A DNA stretch of 64,000 bases from Lepidurus packardi (GCA_023053545.1 JAKZAN010000169.1:1-64000), one strand, 5' to 3'; shown: positions 24,081 through 39,020, numbered from the stretch's first letter. Translations and numbers: made by a program. Notes: generated from the sequence alone by a model not told the origin.

Positions 24081-25638
24081 AATTCCTTACGGACTGAATT
24101 AATTCCTTACGGACTGAATTAATTCCTTACTGACTGAATTAATTCCTTACGGACTGAATTAATTCCTTACGGACTGAATTAATTCATTATGGACTTACTT
24201 AATTCCGTAAGGAATGAATGAATTATATACGGACTGAAATAATTCCTTACGGACTGAATTAATTCCTTACGGACTGAATTAATTCCTTACGGACTGAATT
24301 AATTCCTTACGGACTGAATGAATTCCTTACGGACTGAATTAGTTTCATACGGACTGAATTAATTCATTACGGACTTAATTAATTTATTACGGACTGAATT
24401 AATTCCTTACGTACTGAACTTATTCCTTACGGACTGAATTAATTCCTTACGGACTGAATTAATACCTTACGGACTGAATTAAATCCTTACGGACTGAATT
24501 AATTCCTTACGGACTGAATTAATTCCTTACGGACTGAATTAATTCCTTACTGACTGAATTAATTCCTTACGGACTGAATTAATTCATTATGTACTTACTT
24601 AATTCCGTAAGGAATGAATGAATTAATTACGGACTGAAATAATTCCTTACGGACTGAATTAATTCCTTACGGACTGAATTAATTCCTTACGGACTGAATT
24701 AGTTCCTTACGGACTGAATTAATTCTTTAGAATTGATTGAATTCCTTTCTTACTGAATTAATTCCTTACGGACTGAATTAATTTCGTACGGACTGAATTA
24801 ATTCATTACGGACTGAATTAATTCATTACGGACTTAATTAATTTATTACGGACTGAATTAATTCCTTACGGACTGAATTAATTCCTTACGGACTGAATTA
24901 ATTCCTTACTGACTGAATTAATTCCTTACGGACTGAATTAATTCCTTACGGACTGAATTAATTCATTATGGACTTACTTAATTCCGTAAGGAATGAATGA
25001 ATTATATACGGACTGAAATAATTCCTTACGGACTGAATTAATTCCTTACGGACTGAATTAATTCCTTACGGACTGAATTAATTCCTTACGGACTGAATGA
25101 ATTCCTTACGGACTGAATTAGTTTCATACGGACTGAATTAATTCATTACGGACTTAATTAATTTATTACGGACTGAATTAATTCCTTACGTACTGAACTT
25201 ATTCCTTACGGACTGAATTAATTCCTTACGGACTGAATTAATACCTTACGGACTGAATTAAATCCTTACGGACTGAATTAATTCCTTACGGACTGAATTA
25301 ATTCCTTACGGACTGAATTAATTCCTTACTGACTGAATTAATTCCTTACGGACTGAATTAATTCATTATGGACTTACTTAATTCCGTAAGGAATGAATGA
25401 ATTAATTACGGACTGAAATAATTCCTTACGGACTGAATTAATTCCTTACGGACTGAATTAATTCCTTACGGACTGAATTAGTTCCTTACGGACTGAATTA
25501 ATTCTTTAGAATTGATTGAATTCCTTTCTTACTGAATTAATTCCTTACGGACTGAATTAATTTCGTACGGACTGAATTAATTCATTACGGACTGAATTAA
25601 TTCATTACGGACTTAATTAATTTATTACGGACTGAATT
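24081..25638. repeat. 779-bp HOR, two tandem copies
   Basis: Copy 1 is about 24081-24859 and copy 2 about 24860-25638. Shared variants lie at exactly 779 bp: CATTATGGACTTACTTAATT near 24184/24963, GTTTCATACGG near 24342/25121, and TTTAGAATTGATTG near 24725/25504. One clear difference is CATTATGTACTT in copy 1 against CATTATGGACTT in copy 2 (about 24585/25364). Boundaries are approximate. Confidence 0.88.
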
Positions 25639-28600
25639 AATTCCTTACGGACTGAATTAATTCCTAACGGACTGAATTAATTCCTTACGGACTGAATTAA
25701 TACCTTAGGAACTGAATTAATTCCTTACGGACTGAATTAATTCCTTACGGATTGAATTAATTCCTTACGGACTGAATTAATTCCTTACGGACTGAATTAA
25801 TTCCTTACGGACTGAATTAATTCATTACGGACTTAATTAAATCCTTACAGACTGAATTAATTCCTTATGGACTTAATTAATTCCGTAAGGAATGAATTAA
25901 TTAATTACGGACTGAAATAATTCCTTACGGACTGAATTAATTCCTTAATTAATTCCTTACGGACTGAATTAATTTCATACGGACTGAATTAATTCATTAC
26001 GGACTTAATTAATCGATTTCGGACTGAATTATTTCATTACGGACTTAATTAAATCCTTACAGACTGAATTAATTCCTTACGAACTGAATTAATTCCTTAC
26101 GGACTGAATTAAATCCTTACGGATTGAATTAATTCCTTACGGACTGAATTAATTCCTTACGGACTGAATTAATTCATTACGGACTGAATTAATTCCTTAC
26201 GGACTGAATTAATTCATTACGGACTTAATTAAATCCTTACAGACTGAATTAATTCCTTATGGAATTAATTAATTCCGTAAGGAATGAATTAATTAATTAC
26301 AGACTGAAATAATTCCTTACGGACTGAATTAATTCCTTACGGACTGAATTAATTCCTTACGGACTGAATTAATTCCTTACGGACTGAATTAATTCCTTAC
26401 GGACTGAATTAATTCATTATGGACTTACTTAATTCCGTAAGGAATGAATGAATTATATACGGACTGAAATAATTCCTTACGGACTGAATTAATTCCTTAC
26501 GGACTGAATTAATTCCTTACGGACTGAATTAGTTCCTTACGGACTGAATTAATTCTTTAGAATTGATTGAATTCCTTTCTTACTGAATTAATTCCTTACG
26601 GACTGAATTAATTTCGTACGGACTGAATTAATTCCTTAATTAATTCCTTACGGACTGAATTAATTTCATACGGACTGAATTAATTCATTTCGGACTTAAT
26701 TAATCGATTATGGACTGAAATAATTCCTCACGTAATGAACTTATTCCTTACGGACTGGATTAATTCCTTACGGACTGAATTAATTCCTTACGGACTGAAT
26801 TAATTCCTTACGGACTGAATTAATACCTTACGGACTGAATTAAATCCTTACGGACTGAATTAATTCCTTACGGACTTAATTAATTCCGTAAGGAATGAAT
26901 TAATTAATTACGGACTGAAATAATTCCTTACGGACTGAATTAATTCCTTACGGACTGAATTAATTCCTTACGGACTGAATTAATTCCTTACGGACTGAAT
27001 TAATTCATTACGGACTTAATTAAATCCTTACAGACTGAATTAATTCCTTATGGAATTAATTGATTCCGTAAGGAATGAATTAATTAATTACGGACTGAAA
27101 TAATTCCTTACGGACTGAATTAATTCCTTACGGACTGAATTAATTCCTTACGGACTGAATTAATTCCTTACGGACTGAATTAATTAATTACGGACTGAAT
27201 TAATTCCTTACGGACTAAATTAATTCCTTACGGACTGAATTAATTCCTTACGGACTGAATTAATACCTTACGAACTGAATGAATTCCTTACGGACTGAAT
27301 TAAATCCTTACGGATTGAATTAATTCCTTACGGACTGAATTAATTCCTTACGGAATGAATTAATTCATTACGGACTTAATTAAATCCTTACAGACTGAAT
27401 TAATTCCTTATGGACTTAATTAATTCCGTAAGGAATGAATTAATTAATTACGGACTGAAATAATTCCTTACGGACTGAATTAATTCCTTAATTAATTCCT
27501 TACGGACTGAATTAATTTCATACGGACTGAATTAATTCATTACGGACTTAATTAATCGATTTCGGACTGAATTAATTCATTACGGACTTAATTAAATCCT
27601 TACAGACTGAATTAATTCCTTACGAACTGAATTAATTCCTTACGGACTGAATTAAATCCTTACGGATTGAATTAATTCCTTACGGACTGAATTAATTCCT
27701 TACGGACTGAATTAATTCATTACGGACTGAATTAATTCCTTACGGACTGAATTAATTCATTACGGACTTAATTAAATCCTTACAGACTGAATTAATTCCT
27801 TATGGAATTAATTAATTCCGTAAGGAATGAATTAATTAATTACGGACTGAAATAATTCCTTACGGACTGAATTAATTCCTTACGGACTGAATTAATTCCT
27901 TACGGACTGAATTAATTCCTTACGAACTGAATTAATTCCTTACGGACTGAATTAATTCCTTACGGACTAAATTAAGTCCTTACGGACTGAATTAATTCCT
28001 TACGGACTGAATTAATACCTTACGAACTGAATTAATTCCTTACGGACTGAATTAAATCCTTACGGATTGAATTAATTCCTTACGGACTGAATTAATTCCT
28101 TACGGACTGAATTAATTCATTACGGACTTAATTAATTCCGTAAGGAATGAATTAATTAATTACGGACTGAAATAATTCCTTACGGACTGAATTAATTCCT
28201 TAATTAATTCCTTACGGACTGAATTAATTTCACACGGACTGAATTAATTCATTACGGACTTAATTAATCGATTTCGGACTGAATTAATTCATTACGGACT
28301 TAATTAAATCCTTACAGACTGAATTAATTCCTTATGGACTTAATTAATTCCGTAAGGAATGAATTAATTAATTACGGACTGAAATAATTCCTTACGGACT
28401 GAATTAATTCCTTACGGACTGAATTAATTCCTTACGGACTGAATTAATTCCTTACGGACTGAATTAATTCATTACGGACTTAATTAAATCCTTACAGACT
28501 GAATTAATTCCTTATGGACTTAATTAATTCCGTAAGGAATGAATTAATTAATTACGGACTGAAATAATTCCTTACGGACTGAATTAATTCCTTACGGACT

Positions 28601-28654
28601 GAATTAATTCCTTACGGACTGAATTAATTCCTTACGGACTGAATTAATTCCTTA
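25639..28654. repeat. Satellite B zone 2c: ~1.54-kb spaced HOR copies
   Basis: The AATCGATTTCGG cassette at about 26012 recurs at 27555, 1543 bp later, with the same downstream order (CAG monomer, CCTTACGAACTG, AAATCCTTACGGATTG). TTTAGAATTGATTG occurs near 26566. The stretch is ordinary satellite B otherwise, with one GATTATGGACTGAAATAATTCC variant near 26706 that is shared with about 29322 and 30464. Confidence 0.82.
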
Positions 28655-30720
28655 CGGACTGAATTAATTCCTTACGGACTGAATTAATTCCTTACGGACA
28701 GAATTAATTCCTTACGGACTGAATTAATTTCATACGGACTGAATTAATTCATTTCGGACTTAATTAATCGATTACGGACTGAATTAATTCCTTACGTACT
28801 GAACTTATTCCTTACGGACTGAATTAATTCCTTACGGACTGAATTAATTCCTTACGGACTGAATTAATTCCTTACGGACTGAATTAATACCTTACGGACT
28901 GAATTAAATCCTTACGGACTGAATTAATTCCTTACGGACTGAATTAATTCCTTACGGACTGAATTAATTCCTTACTGACTGAATTAATTCCTTACGGACT
29001 GAATTAATTCCTTACGGACTGAATTAATTCATTATGGACTTACTTAATTCCGTAAGGAATGAATGAATTATATACGGACTGAAATAATTCCTTACGGACT
29101 GAATTAATTCCTTACGGACTGAATTAATTCCTTACGGACTGAATTAGTTCCTTACGGACTGAATTAATTCTTTAGAATTGATTGAATTCCTTTCTTGCTG
29201 AATTAATTCCTTACGGACTGAATTAATTTCGTACGGACTGAATTAATTCCTTAATTAATTCCTTACGGACTGAATTAATTTCATACGGACTGAATTAATT
29301 CATTTCGGACTTAATTAATCGATTATGGACTGAAATAATTCCTCACGTAATGAACTCATTCCTTACGGACTGGATTAATTCCTTACGGACTGAATTAATT
29401 CCTTACGGACTGAATTAAATCCTTACGGACTGAATTAATTCCTTACGGACTTAATGAATTCCTTACGGACTGAATTAATTCATTACGGACTGAATTAATT
29501 CCTTACGGGCTGAATTAATTCCTTACGGACTGAATTAATTCCTTACGGACTTAATTAATTCATTATGGACTTAATTAATTCCGTAAGGAATGAATTAATT
29601 AATTACGGACTGAATTAATTCCTTACGGACTTAATTAATTCCTTACGGACTGAATTAATTCCTTACGGACTGAATTAATTCCTTACGGACTGAATTAGTT
29701 CCTTACGGACTGAATTAATTCTTTAGGATTGATTGAATTCCTTTCTTACTGAATAAATTCCTTACGGAATGAATTAATTCCTTAATTAATTCCTTACGGA
29801 CTGAATTAATTCCTTACGGACTGAATTAATTCCTTACGGACAGAATTAATTCCTTACGGACTGAATTAATTTCATACGGACTGAATTAATTCATTTCGGA
29901 CTTAATTAATCGATTACGGACTGAATTAATTCCTTACGTACTGAACTTATTCCTTACGGACTGAATTAATTCCTTACGGACTGAATTAATTCCTTACGGA
30001 CTGAATTAATTCCTTACGGACTGAATTAATACCTTACGGACTGAATTAAATCCTTACGGACTGAATTAATTCCTTACGGACTGAATTAATTCCTTACGGA
30101 CTGAATTAATTCCTTACTGACTGAATTAATTCCTTACGGACTGAATTAATTCCTTACGGACTGAATTAATTCATTATGGACTTACTTAATTCCGTAAGGA
30201 ATGAATGAATTATATACGGACTGAAATAATTCCTTACGGACTGAATTAATTCCTTACGGACTGAATTAATTCCTTACGGACTGAATTAGTTCCTTACGGA
30301 CTGAATTAATTCTTTAGAATTGATTGAATTCCTTTCTTGCTGAATTAATTCCTTACGGACTGAATTAATTTCGTACGGACTGAATTAATTCCTTAATTAA
30401 TTCCTTACGGACTGAATTAATTTCATACGGACTGAATTAATTCATTTCGGACTTAATTAATCGATTATGGACTGAAATAATTCCTCACGTAATGAACTCA
30501 TTCCTTACGGACTGGATTAATTCCTTACGGACTGAATTAATTCCTTACGGACTGAATTAAATCCTTACGGACTGAATTAATTCCTTACGGACTTAATGAA
30601 TTCCTTACGGACTGAATTAATTCATTACGGACTGAATTAATTCCTTACGGGCTGAATTAATTCCTTACGGACTGAATTAATTCCTTACGGACTTAATTAA
30701 TTCATTATGGACTTAATTAA
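28655..30720. repeat. ~0.92-kb block duplicated at an offset of 1142 bp
   Basis: About 28655-29578 matches about 29797-30720. Private variants at exactly 1142 bp include CTTACGGACAG at 28691/29833, TTTCTTGCTG (elsewhere TTTCTTACTG) at 29191/30333, and CTTACGGGCTG near 29504/30646. The right ends differ: copy 1 continues into CCGTAAGGAAT at about 29581, whereas copy 2 jumps to TTTAGGATTGATTG at about 30723. The breakpoint is therefore near 29579/30721. Confidence 0.88.
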
Positions 30721-33700
30721 TTCTTTAGGATTGATTGAATTCCTTTCTTACTGAATAAATTCCTTACGGAATGAATTAATTCCTTAATTAATTCCTTACG
30801 GACTGAATTAATTCCTTACGGACTGAATTAGTTCCTTACGGACTGAATTAGTTCCTTACGGACTGAATTAGTTCCTTACGGACTGAATTAATTCTTTAGG
30901 ATTGATTGAATTTCTTTCTTACTGAATAAATTCCTTACGGAATGAATTAATTCCTTAATTAATTCCTTACGGACTGAATTAATTCCTTACGGACTGAATT
31001 AGTTCCTTACGGACTGAATTAGTTCCTTACGGACTGAATTAACTACTTAGGGACTGAATTAATTCCTTACGGACTGAATTAATTCCTTAATTAATTCCTT
31101 ACGGACTGAATTAATTTCATACTGACTGAATTAATTACTTACGGACTGAATTATTTCCTTACGTACTGAAGTTATTCCTAACGGACTGAATTAATTCCTT
31201 ACGGACTGAATTAATTCCTTACGGACTGAATTAATTTATTACGGACTGAATTAAATCCTTACGGACTGAATTAATTCCTTTCGGACTGAATTAATTCATT
31301 ACGGACTTAATTAAATCCTTACAGACTGAATTAATTCCTTATGGACTTAATTAATTCCGTAAGTAATGAATTAATTAATTAAGGACTGAAATAATTCCTT
31401 ACGGACTGAATTAATTCCTTACGGACTTAATTAATCGATTACGGACTGAATTAATTCCTTACGTAATGAACTTATTCCTTACGGACTGAATTAATTCCTT
31501 ACGGACTGAATTAATTCCTTACGGACTGAATTAATTCCTTACGGACTGAATTAATACCTTACGGACTGAATTAAATCCTTACGGACTGAATTAATTCCTT
31601 ACGGACTGAATTAGTTCCTTACGGACTAAATTAATTCCTTACGGACTGAATTAATTCCTTTCGGACTTAATTAATTCCTTACGTACTTAATTAATTCCTT
31701 ATGGTCTGAATTAATTCCGTACGGATTTTATTAATTCCTAACGGACTGAATTAATTCATTACGGACTTAATTAATCCATTACGGACTGAATTATTTCCTT
31801 ACGAACTGAAGTTATTCCTTACGGACTGAATTAATTACTTACGGACTAAATTATTTCCTTACGTACTGAAATAATTCCTTACGGACTGAATTAATTCCTT
31901 ACGGACTGAATTAATTCCTTACGGACTGAATTAATTCCTTAATTAATTCCTTACGGACTGAATTATTTTCATACGGACTGAATTAATTACTTACGGACTG
32001 ATTTATTTCCTTACGTACTGAAGTTATTCCTTACGGACTGAATTAATACCTTACGGACTGAATTAAATCCTTACGGACAGAATTAATTCCTTACGAACTG
32101 AATTAATTCCTTACGGACTGAATTAATTCCTTACGGACTGAATTAATTCATTACGGACTTAATTAAATCCTTACAGACTGAATTAATTCCTTATGGACTT
32201 AATTAATTCTGTAAGGAATGAATTAATTAATTACGGACTGAAATAATTCCTTACGGACTGAATTAATTCCTTACGGACTGAATTAATTCCTTACGGACTG
32301 AATTAATTTCATACGGGCTGAATTAATTCATTTCGGACTTAATTAATCGATTACGGACTGAATTAATTCCTTACGTAATGAACTTATTCCTTACGGACTG
32401 AATTAATTCCTTACGGACTGAATTAATTCCTTACGGACTGAATTAATTCCTTACGGACTGAATTAATACCTTACGGACTGAATTAAATCCTTACGGACTG
32501 AATTAATTCCTTACGGACTTAATTAATTCCTTTCGGACTTAATTAATTCCTTACGTACTTAATTAATTCCTTACGGTCTGAATTAATTCCGTACGGATTT
32601 TATTAATTCCTTACGGACTGAATTAATTCATTACGGACTTAATTAATCCATTACGGACTGAATTATTTCCTTACGAATTGAAGTTATTCCTTACGGACTG
32701 AATTAATTACTTACGGACTGAATTAATTCCTTACGTACTGAATTAATTCCTTACGGACTGAATTAATTCCTTACGGACTGAATTAATTCATTACGGACTT
32801 AATTAAATCCTTACAGACTGAATTAATTCCTTATGGACTTAATTCATTCCGTAAGGAATGAATTAATTAATTACGGACTGAAATAATTCCTTACGGACTG
32901 AATTAATTCCTTACGGACTGAATTAATTCCTTACGGACTGAATTAATACCTTAATTAATTCCTTACGGACTGAATTAATTTCATACGGACTGAATTAATT
33001 CATTTCGGACTTAATTAATCGATTACGGACTGAATTAACTCCTTACGTAATGAACTTATTCCTTACGGACTAAATTAATTCCTTACGGACTGAATTAATT
33101 CCTTACGGACTGAATTAATTCCTTACGGACTGAATTAATACCTTACGGACTGAATTAAATCCTTACGGATTGAATTAATTCCTTTCGGACTTAATTAAAT
33201 CCTTTCGGACTTAATTAATTCCTTACGTACTTAATTAATTCCTTACGGTCTGAATTAATTCCGTACGGATTTTATTAATTCCTTACGGACTGAATTAATT
33301 CATTACGGACTTAATTAATCCATTACGGACTGAATTATTTCCTTACGAATTGAAGTTATTCCTTACGTACTGAATTAATTCCTTACGGACTGAATTAATT
33401 CCTTACGGACTGAATTAATTCATTACGGACTTAATTAAATCCTTACGGACTGAATTAATACCTTACGGACTGAATTAAATCCTTACGGACAGAATTAATT
33501 CCTTACGAACTGAATTAATACCTTACGGACTGAATTAAATCCTTACGGACAGAATTAATTCCTTACGAACTGAATTAATTCCTTACGGACTGAATTAATT
33601 CCTTACGGACTGAATTAATTCATTACGGACTTAATTAAATCCTTACAGACTGAATTATTTCCTTACGGACTGAATTAATACCTTAATTAATTCCTTACGG

Positions 33701-34397
33701 ACTGAATTAATTTCATACGGACTGAATTAATTCATTTCGGACTTAATTAATCGATTACGGACTGAATTAATTCCTTACGTAATGAACTTATTCCTTACGG
33801 ACTGAATTAATTCCTTACGGACTGAATTAATTCCTTACGGACTGAATTAATTCCTTACGGACTGAATTAATACCTTACGGACTGAATTAAATCCTTACGG
33901 ACTGAATTAATTCCTTACGGACTTAATTAATTACTTACGGTCTGAATTAATTCCGTACGGATTTTATTAATTCCTTACGGACTTAATTAATTCATTACGG
34001 ACTTAATTAATCCATTACGGACTGAATTATTTCCTTACGAATTGAAGTTATTCCTTACGGACTGAATTAATTACTTACGGACTGAATTAATTCCTTACGT
34101 ACTGAATTAATTCCTTACGGACTGAATTAATTCCTTACGGACTGAATTAATTCATTACGGACTGAATTAACTCCTTACGTAATGAACTTATTCCTTAGGG
34201 ACTAAATTAATTCCTTACGGACTGAATTAATTCCTTACGGACTGAATTAATTCCTTACGGACTGAATTAATACCTTACGGACTGAATTAAATCCTTACGG
34301 ACTGAATTAATTCCTTTCGGACTTAATTAATTCCTTTCGGACTTAATTAATTCCTTACGTACTTAATTAATTCCTTACGGTCTGAATTAATTCCGTA
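30721..34397. repeat. Satellite B zone 3a: transition to HORs with the ACGGATTTTATT marker
   Basis: From about 31.6 kb a new cassette becomes regular: TTTCGGACTTAATTAATTCC, CGTACTTAATTAATTCC, CGGTCTGAATTAATTCC, then CCGTACGGATTTTATT. It is followed by AATCCATTACGG, CCTTACGAATTG (or AACTG) and AAGTTATTCC. A single earlier copy lies near 23.0-23.2 kb. The marker CGGATTTT occurs near 31725, 32596, 33267, 33957 and 34398, with irregular spacings. At 33451-33570 a 60-bp (three-monomer) piece is exactly duplicated. A run of GAATTAGTTCC monomers lies at 30830-31030. Confidence 0.85.
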
Positions 34398-35303
34398 CGG
34401 ATTTTATTAATTCCTTACGGACTGAATTAATTCCTTACGGACTGAATTAATTCATTACGGACTTAATTAAATCCTTACAGACTGAATTAATTCCTTATGG
34501 ACTTAATTAATTCCGTAAGGAATGAATTAATTAATTACGGACTGATAATCATTCCTTACGGACTGAATTAATTCCTTACGGACTGAATTAATTCCTTACG
34601 GACTGAATTAATACCTTAATTAATTCCTTACGGACTGAATTAATTTCATACGGACTGAATTAATTCATTTCGGACTTAATTAATCGATTACGGACTGAAT
34701 TAATTCCTTACGTAATGAACTTATTCCTTACGGACTGAATTAATTCCTTACGGACTGAATTAATTCCTTACGGACTTAATTAATTCCTTTCGGACTTAAT
34801 TAATTCCTTACGTACTTAATTAATTCCTTACGGTCTGAATTAATTCCGTACGGATTTTATTAATTCCTTACGGACTGAATTAATTCCTTACGGACTGAAT
34901 TAATTCATTACGGACTTAATTAAATCCTTACAGACTGAATTAATTCCTTATGGACTTAATTAATTCCGTAAGGAATGAATTAATTAATTACGGACTGATA
35001 ATCATTCCTTACGGACTGAATTAATTCCTTACGGACTGAATTAATTCCTTACGGACTGAATTAATACCTTAATTAATTCCTTACGGACTGAATTAATTTC
35101 ATACGGACTGAATTAATTCATTTCGGACTTAATTAATCGATTACGGACTGAATTAATTCCTTACGTAATGAACTTATTCCTTACGGACTGAATTAATTCC
35201 TTACGGACTGAATTAATTCCTTACGGACTTAATTAATTCCTTTCGGACTTAATTAATTCCTTACGTACTTAATTAATTCCTTACGGTCTGAATTAATTCC
35301 GTA
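34398..35303. repeat. 453-bp HOR, two tandem copies
   Basis: CGGATTTT lies at 34398, 34851 and 35304, two exact steps of 453 bp. The rare GATAATCATTCC lies at 34544 and 34997, also 453 bp apart. The copies share the CAG, TGG and CCGTAAGG monomers and the ATCGAT monomer in order. GATAATCATTCC is found only in these two copies and looks like a relative of the GATAGTAATTCC variant seen from 45 kb onward. Confidence 0.9.
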
Positions 35304-38300
35304 CGGATTTTATTAATTCCTTACGGACTGAATTAATTCATTACGGACTTAATTAATCCATTACGGACTGAATTATTTCCTTACGAATTGAAGTTATTCC
35401 TTACGGACTGAATTAATTACTTACGGACTGAATTAATTTCTTACGTACTGAATTAATTCCTTACGGACTGAATTAATTCCTTACGGACTGAATTAATTCC
35501 TTACGGACTGAATTAATACCTTACGGACTGAATTAAATCCTTACGGACTGAATTAATTCCTTACGGACTTAATTAATTCCTTTCGGACTTAATTAATTCC
35601 TTACGTACTTAATTAATTCCTTACGGTCTGAATTAATTCCGTACGGATTTTATTAATTCCTTACGGACTGAATTAATTCATTACGGACTTAATTAATCCA
35701 TTACGGACTGAATTATTTCCTTACGAATTGAAGTTATTCCTTACGGACTGAATTAATTACTTACGGACTGAATTAATTTCTTACGTACTGAATTAATTCC
35801 TTACGGACTGAATTAATTCATTACGGACTGAATTAATTCATTACGGACTTAATTAAATCCTTACAGACTGAATTAATTCCTTATGGACTTAATTAATTCC
35901 GTAAGGAATGAATAAATTAATTACGGACTGAAATAATTCCTTACGGACTGAATTAATTCCTTACGGACTGAATTAATTCCTTACGGACTGAATTAATACC
36001 TTAATTAATTCCTTACGGACTGAATTAATCGATTACGGACTGAATTAATTCCTTACGTAATGAACTTATTCCTTACGGACTGAATTAATTCCTTACGGAC
36101 TGAATTAATTCCTTACGGACTGAATTAATTCCTTACGGACTGAATTAATACCTTACGGACTGAATTAAATCCTTACGGACTGAATAAATTCCTTACGGAC
36201 TGAATTAATTCCTTACGGACTTAATTAATTCCTTTCGGACTTAATTAATTCCTTACGTATTTAATTAATTCCTTACGGTCTGAATAAATTCCGTACGGAT
36301 TTTATTAATTCCTTACGGACTGAATTAATTCATTACGGACTGAATTAATCCATTACGGACTGAATTATTTCCTTACGAATTGAAGTTATTCCTTACGGAC
36401 TGAATTAATTACTTACGGACTAAATTATTTCCTTACGTACTGAAATAATTCCTTACGAACTGAATTAATTCCTTACGGACTGAATTAATTCCTTACGGAC
36501 TGAATTAATTCCTTAATTAATTCCTTACGGATTGAATTAATTTCATACGGACTGAAATAATTACATACGGACTGAATTATTTCCTTACGTACTGAAGTTA
36601 TTCCTTACGGACTGAATTAATTCCTTACGGACTGAATTAATTCCTTACGGACTGAATTAATACCTTACGGACTGAATTTAATCCTTACGGACTGAATTAA
36701 TTCCTTACGGACTTAATTAATTCCTTACGGACTTAATTAATTCCTTACGGACTTAATTAATTCCTTACGGACTAAATTAATTCCTTACGGACTGAATTAA
36801 TTCATTACGGACTGAATTAATTCCTTACGGACTGAATTAATTGCTTACGGACCTAATTAATTCCTTACGGACGGAATTAATTCTTTACGGACTTAATTAA
36901 TTCTTTACGTACTTAATTAATTCCTTACGGTCTGAATTAATTCCGTACGGATTTATTTAATTCCTTACGGACTGAATTAATTCCTTACGGACTGAATTAA
37001 TTCCTTATGGACTTAATTAATTCCGTAAGGAATGAATTAATTAATTACGGACTGAAATAATTCCTTACGGACTGAATTAATTCCTTACGGACTGAATTAA
37101 TTCCTTACGGACTGAATTAATTCCGTACGGATTATATTAATTCCTTACGGACTGAGTTAATTCTTTACGGACTGAATTAATTCATTATGGACTTAATTAA
37201 TTCCGTAAGGAATGAATTAATTAATTACGGATTGAAATAATTCCTTACGGACTGAATCAATTCCTTACGGACTGAATTAATTCGTTACGGACTGAATTAA
37301 TTCCTTACGGACTGAATTAATTCCTTACGGACTGAATTATTTCCTTACGGACTGAATTAATTCTTTAGGATTGATTGAATTCCGTTCTTACTGAATTAAT
37401 TCCTTACGTACTGAATAAATTCCTTAATTAATTCCTTACGGACTGAATTAACTACTTAGGGACTGAATTAATTCCTTAGGGACTGAATTAATTCCTTGGG
37501 GACTGAATTAATTCCTTTCTTACTGAATTAATTCCTTACGGACTGAATGAATTCCTTACGACTGAATCCCTTTATTCCTTTTATACGGACTAATTAATTC
37601 ATTACGGACTTAATTAATCCATTACGGACTGAATTAATTCCTTACGTACTGAACTTATTCCTTACGGACTGAATTAATTCCTTACGGACTGAATTTATCG
37701 ATTACGGACTGAATTAATTCCTTACGTAATGAACTTATTCCTTACGGACTGAATTAATTCCTTACGGACTGAATTAATTCCTTACGGACTGAATTAATTC
37801 CTTACGGACTGAATTAATACCTTACGGACTGAATTAAATCCTTACGGACTGAATTAATTCCTTACGGACTGAATTAGTTCCTTACGGACTGAATTAATTC
37901 CTGACGGACTGAATCAATTCCTTTCGGATTTAATTAATTCCTTACGTACTTAATTAATTCCTTACGGTCTGAATTATTTCCGTACGGATTTTATTAATTC
38001 CTTACGGACTGAATTAATTCATTACGGACTTCATTAATCCATTACGGACTGAATTATTTCCTTACGAACTGAAGTTATTCCTTACGGACTGAATTAATTA
38101 CTTACGGACTAAATTATTTCCTTACGTACTGAAATAATTCCTTACGAACTGAATTAATTCCTTTCGGACTTAATTAACTCCTTACGTACTTAATTAATTC
38201 CTTACGGTCTGAATTAATTCCGTACGGATTTTATTAATTCCTTACGGACTGAATTAATTCATTACGGACTTAATTAGTCCATTACGGACTGAATTATTTC

Positions 38301-39020
38301 CTTACGAATTGAAGTTATTCCTTACGGACTGAATTATTTACTTACGGACTGAATTAATTCCTTACGTACTGAATTAATTCCTTACGGACTGAATTAATTC
38401 CTTACGGACTGAATTAATTCATTACGGACTTAATTAAATCCTTACAGACTGAATTAATTCCTTATGGACTTAATTAATTCCGTAAGGAGTGAATTAATTA
38501 ATTACGGACTGAAATAATTCCTTACGGACTGAATTAATACCTTACGGACTGAATTAATTCCTTACGGACTGAATTAATACCTTAATTAATTCCTTACGGA
38601 CTGAATTAATTTCATACGGACTGAATTAATTCATTTCGGACTTAATTAATCGATTACGGACTGAATTAACTCCTTACGTAATGAACTTATTCCTTACGGA
38701 CTAAATTAATTCCTTACGGACTGAATTAATTCCTTACGGACTGAATTAATTCCTTACGGACTTAATTAATTCCTTTCGGACTTAATTAATTCCTTACGTA
38801 CTTAATTAATTCCTTACGGTCTGAATTAATTCCGTACGGATTTTATTAATTCCTTACGGACTGAATTAATTCATTACGGACTTAATTAATCCATTACGGA
38901 CTGAATTATTTCCTTACGAATTGAAGTTATTCCTTACGGACTGAATTAATTACTTACGGACTGAATTAATTACTTACGTACTGAATTAATTCCTTACGTA
39001 CTGAATTAATTCCTTACGGA
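35304..39020. repeat. Satellite B zone 3b: mixed HORs with an early copy of the TTGGGGACT cassette
   Basis: This stretch mixes the ACGGATTTTATT cassette (near 35644, 36297, 37985, 38226 and 38837) with a cassette otherwise typical of the far right: TTTAGGATTGATTG and CCGTTCTTACTG near 37364-37390, then ACTACTTAGGG, CCTTAGGG and CCTTGGGG at 37451-37500. It holds the most irregular local sequence of the window, at 37551-37600. No gene is seen. Confidence 0.83.
37551..37600. repeat. Locally degenerate monomers
   Basis: CTTACGACTGAATCCCTTTA followed by TTCCTTTTATACGG interrupts the 20-bp register. A base of CGG is missing, a CCC run appears that is not seen in other monomers, and a monomer half is altered. 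The corresponding places near 57220 and 59320 read normally (CTTACGGACTGAATTAATTT then TATACGG). This copy therefore carries a private small rearrangement or a local sequencing/assembly error. Confidence 0.75.

Noticed and set aside
17895..30340. TTTAGAATTGATTGAATTCC stretches as remnants of a foreign insertion
   Set aside because: They keep the 20-bp register and flanking monomers, have no terminal repeats or target duplication, and fit as diverged monomers copied with their HOR.
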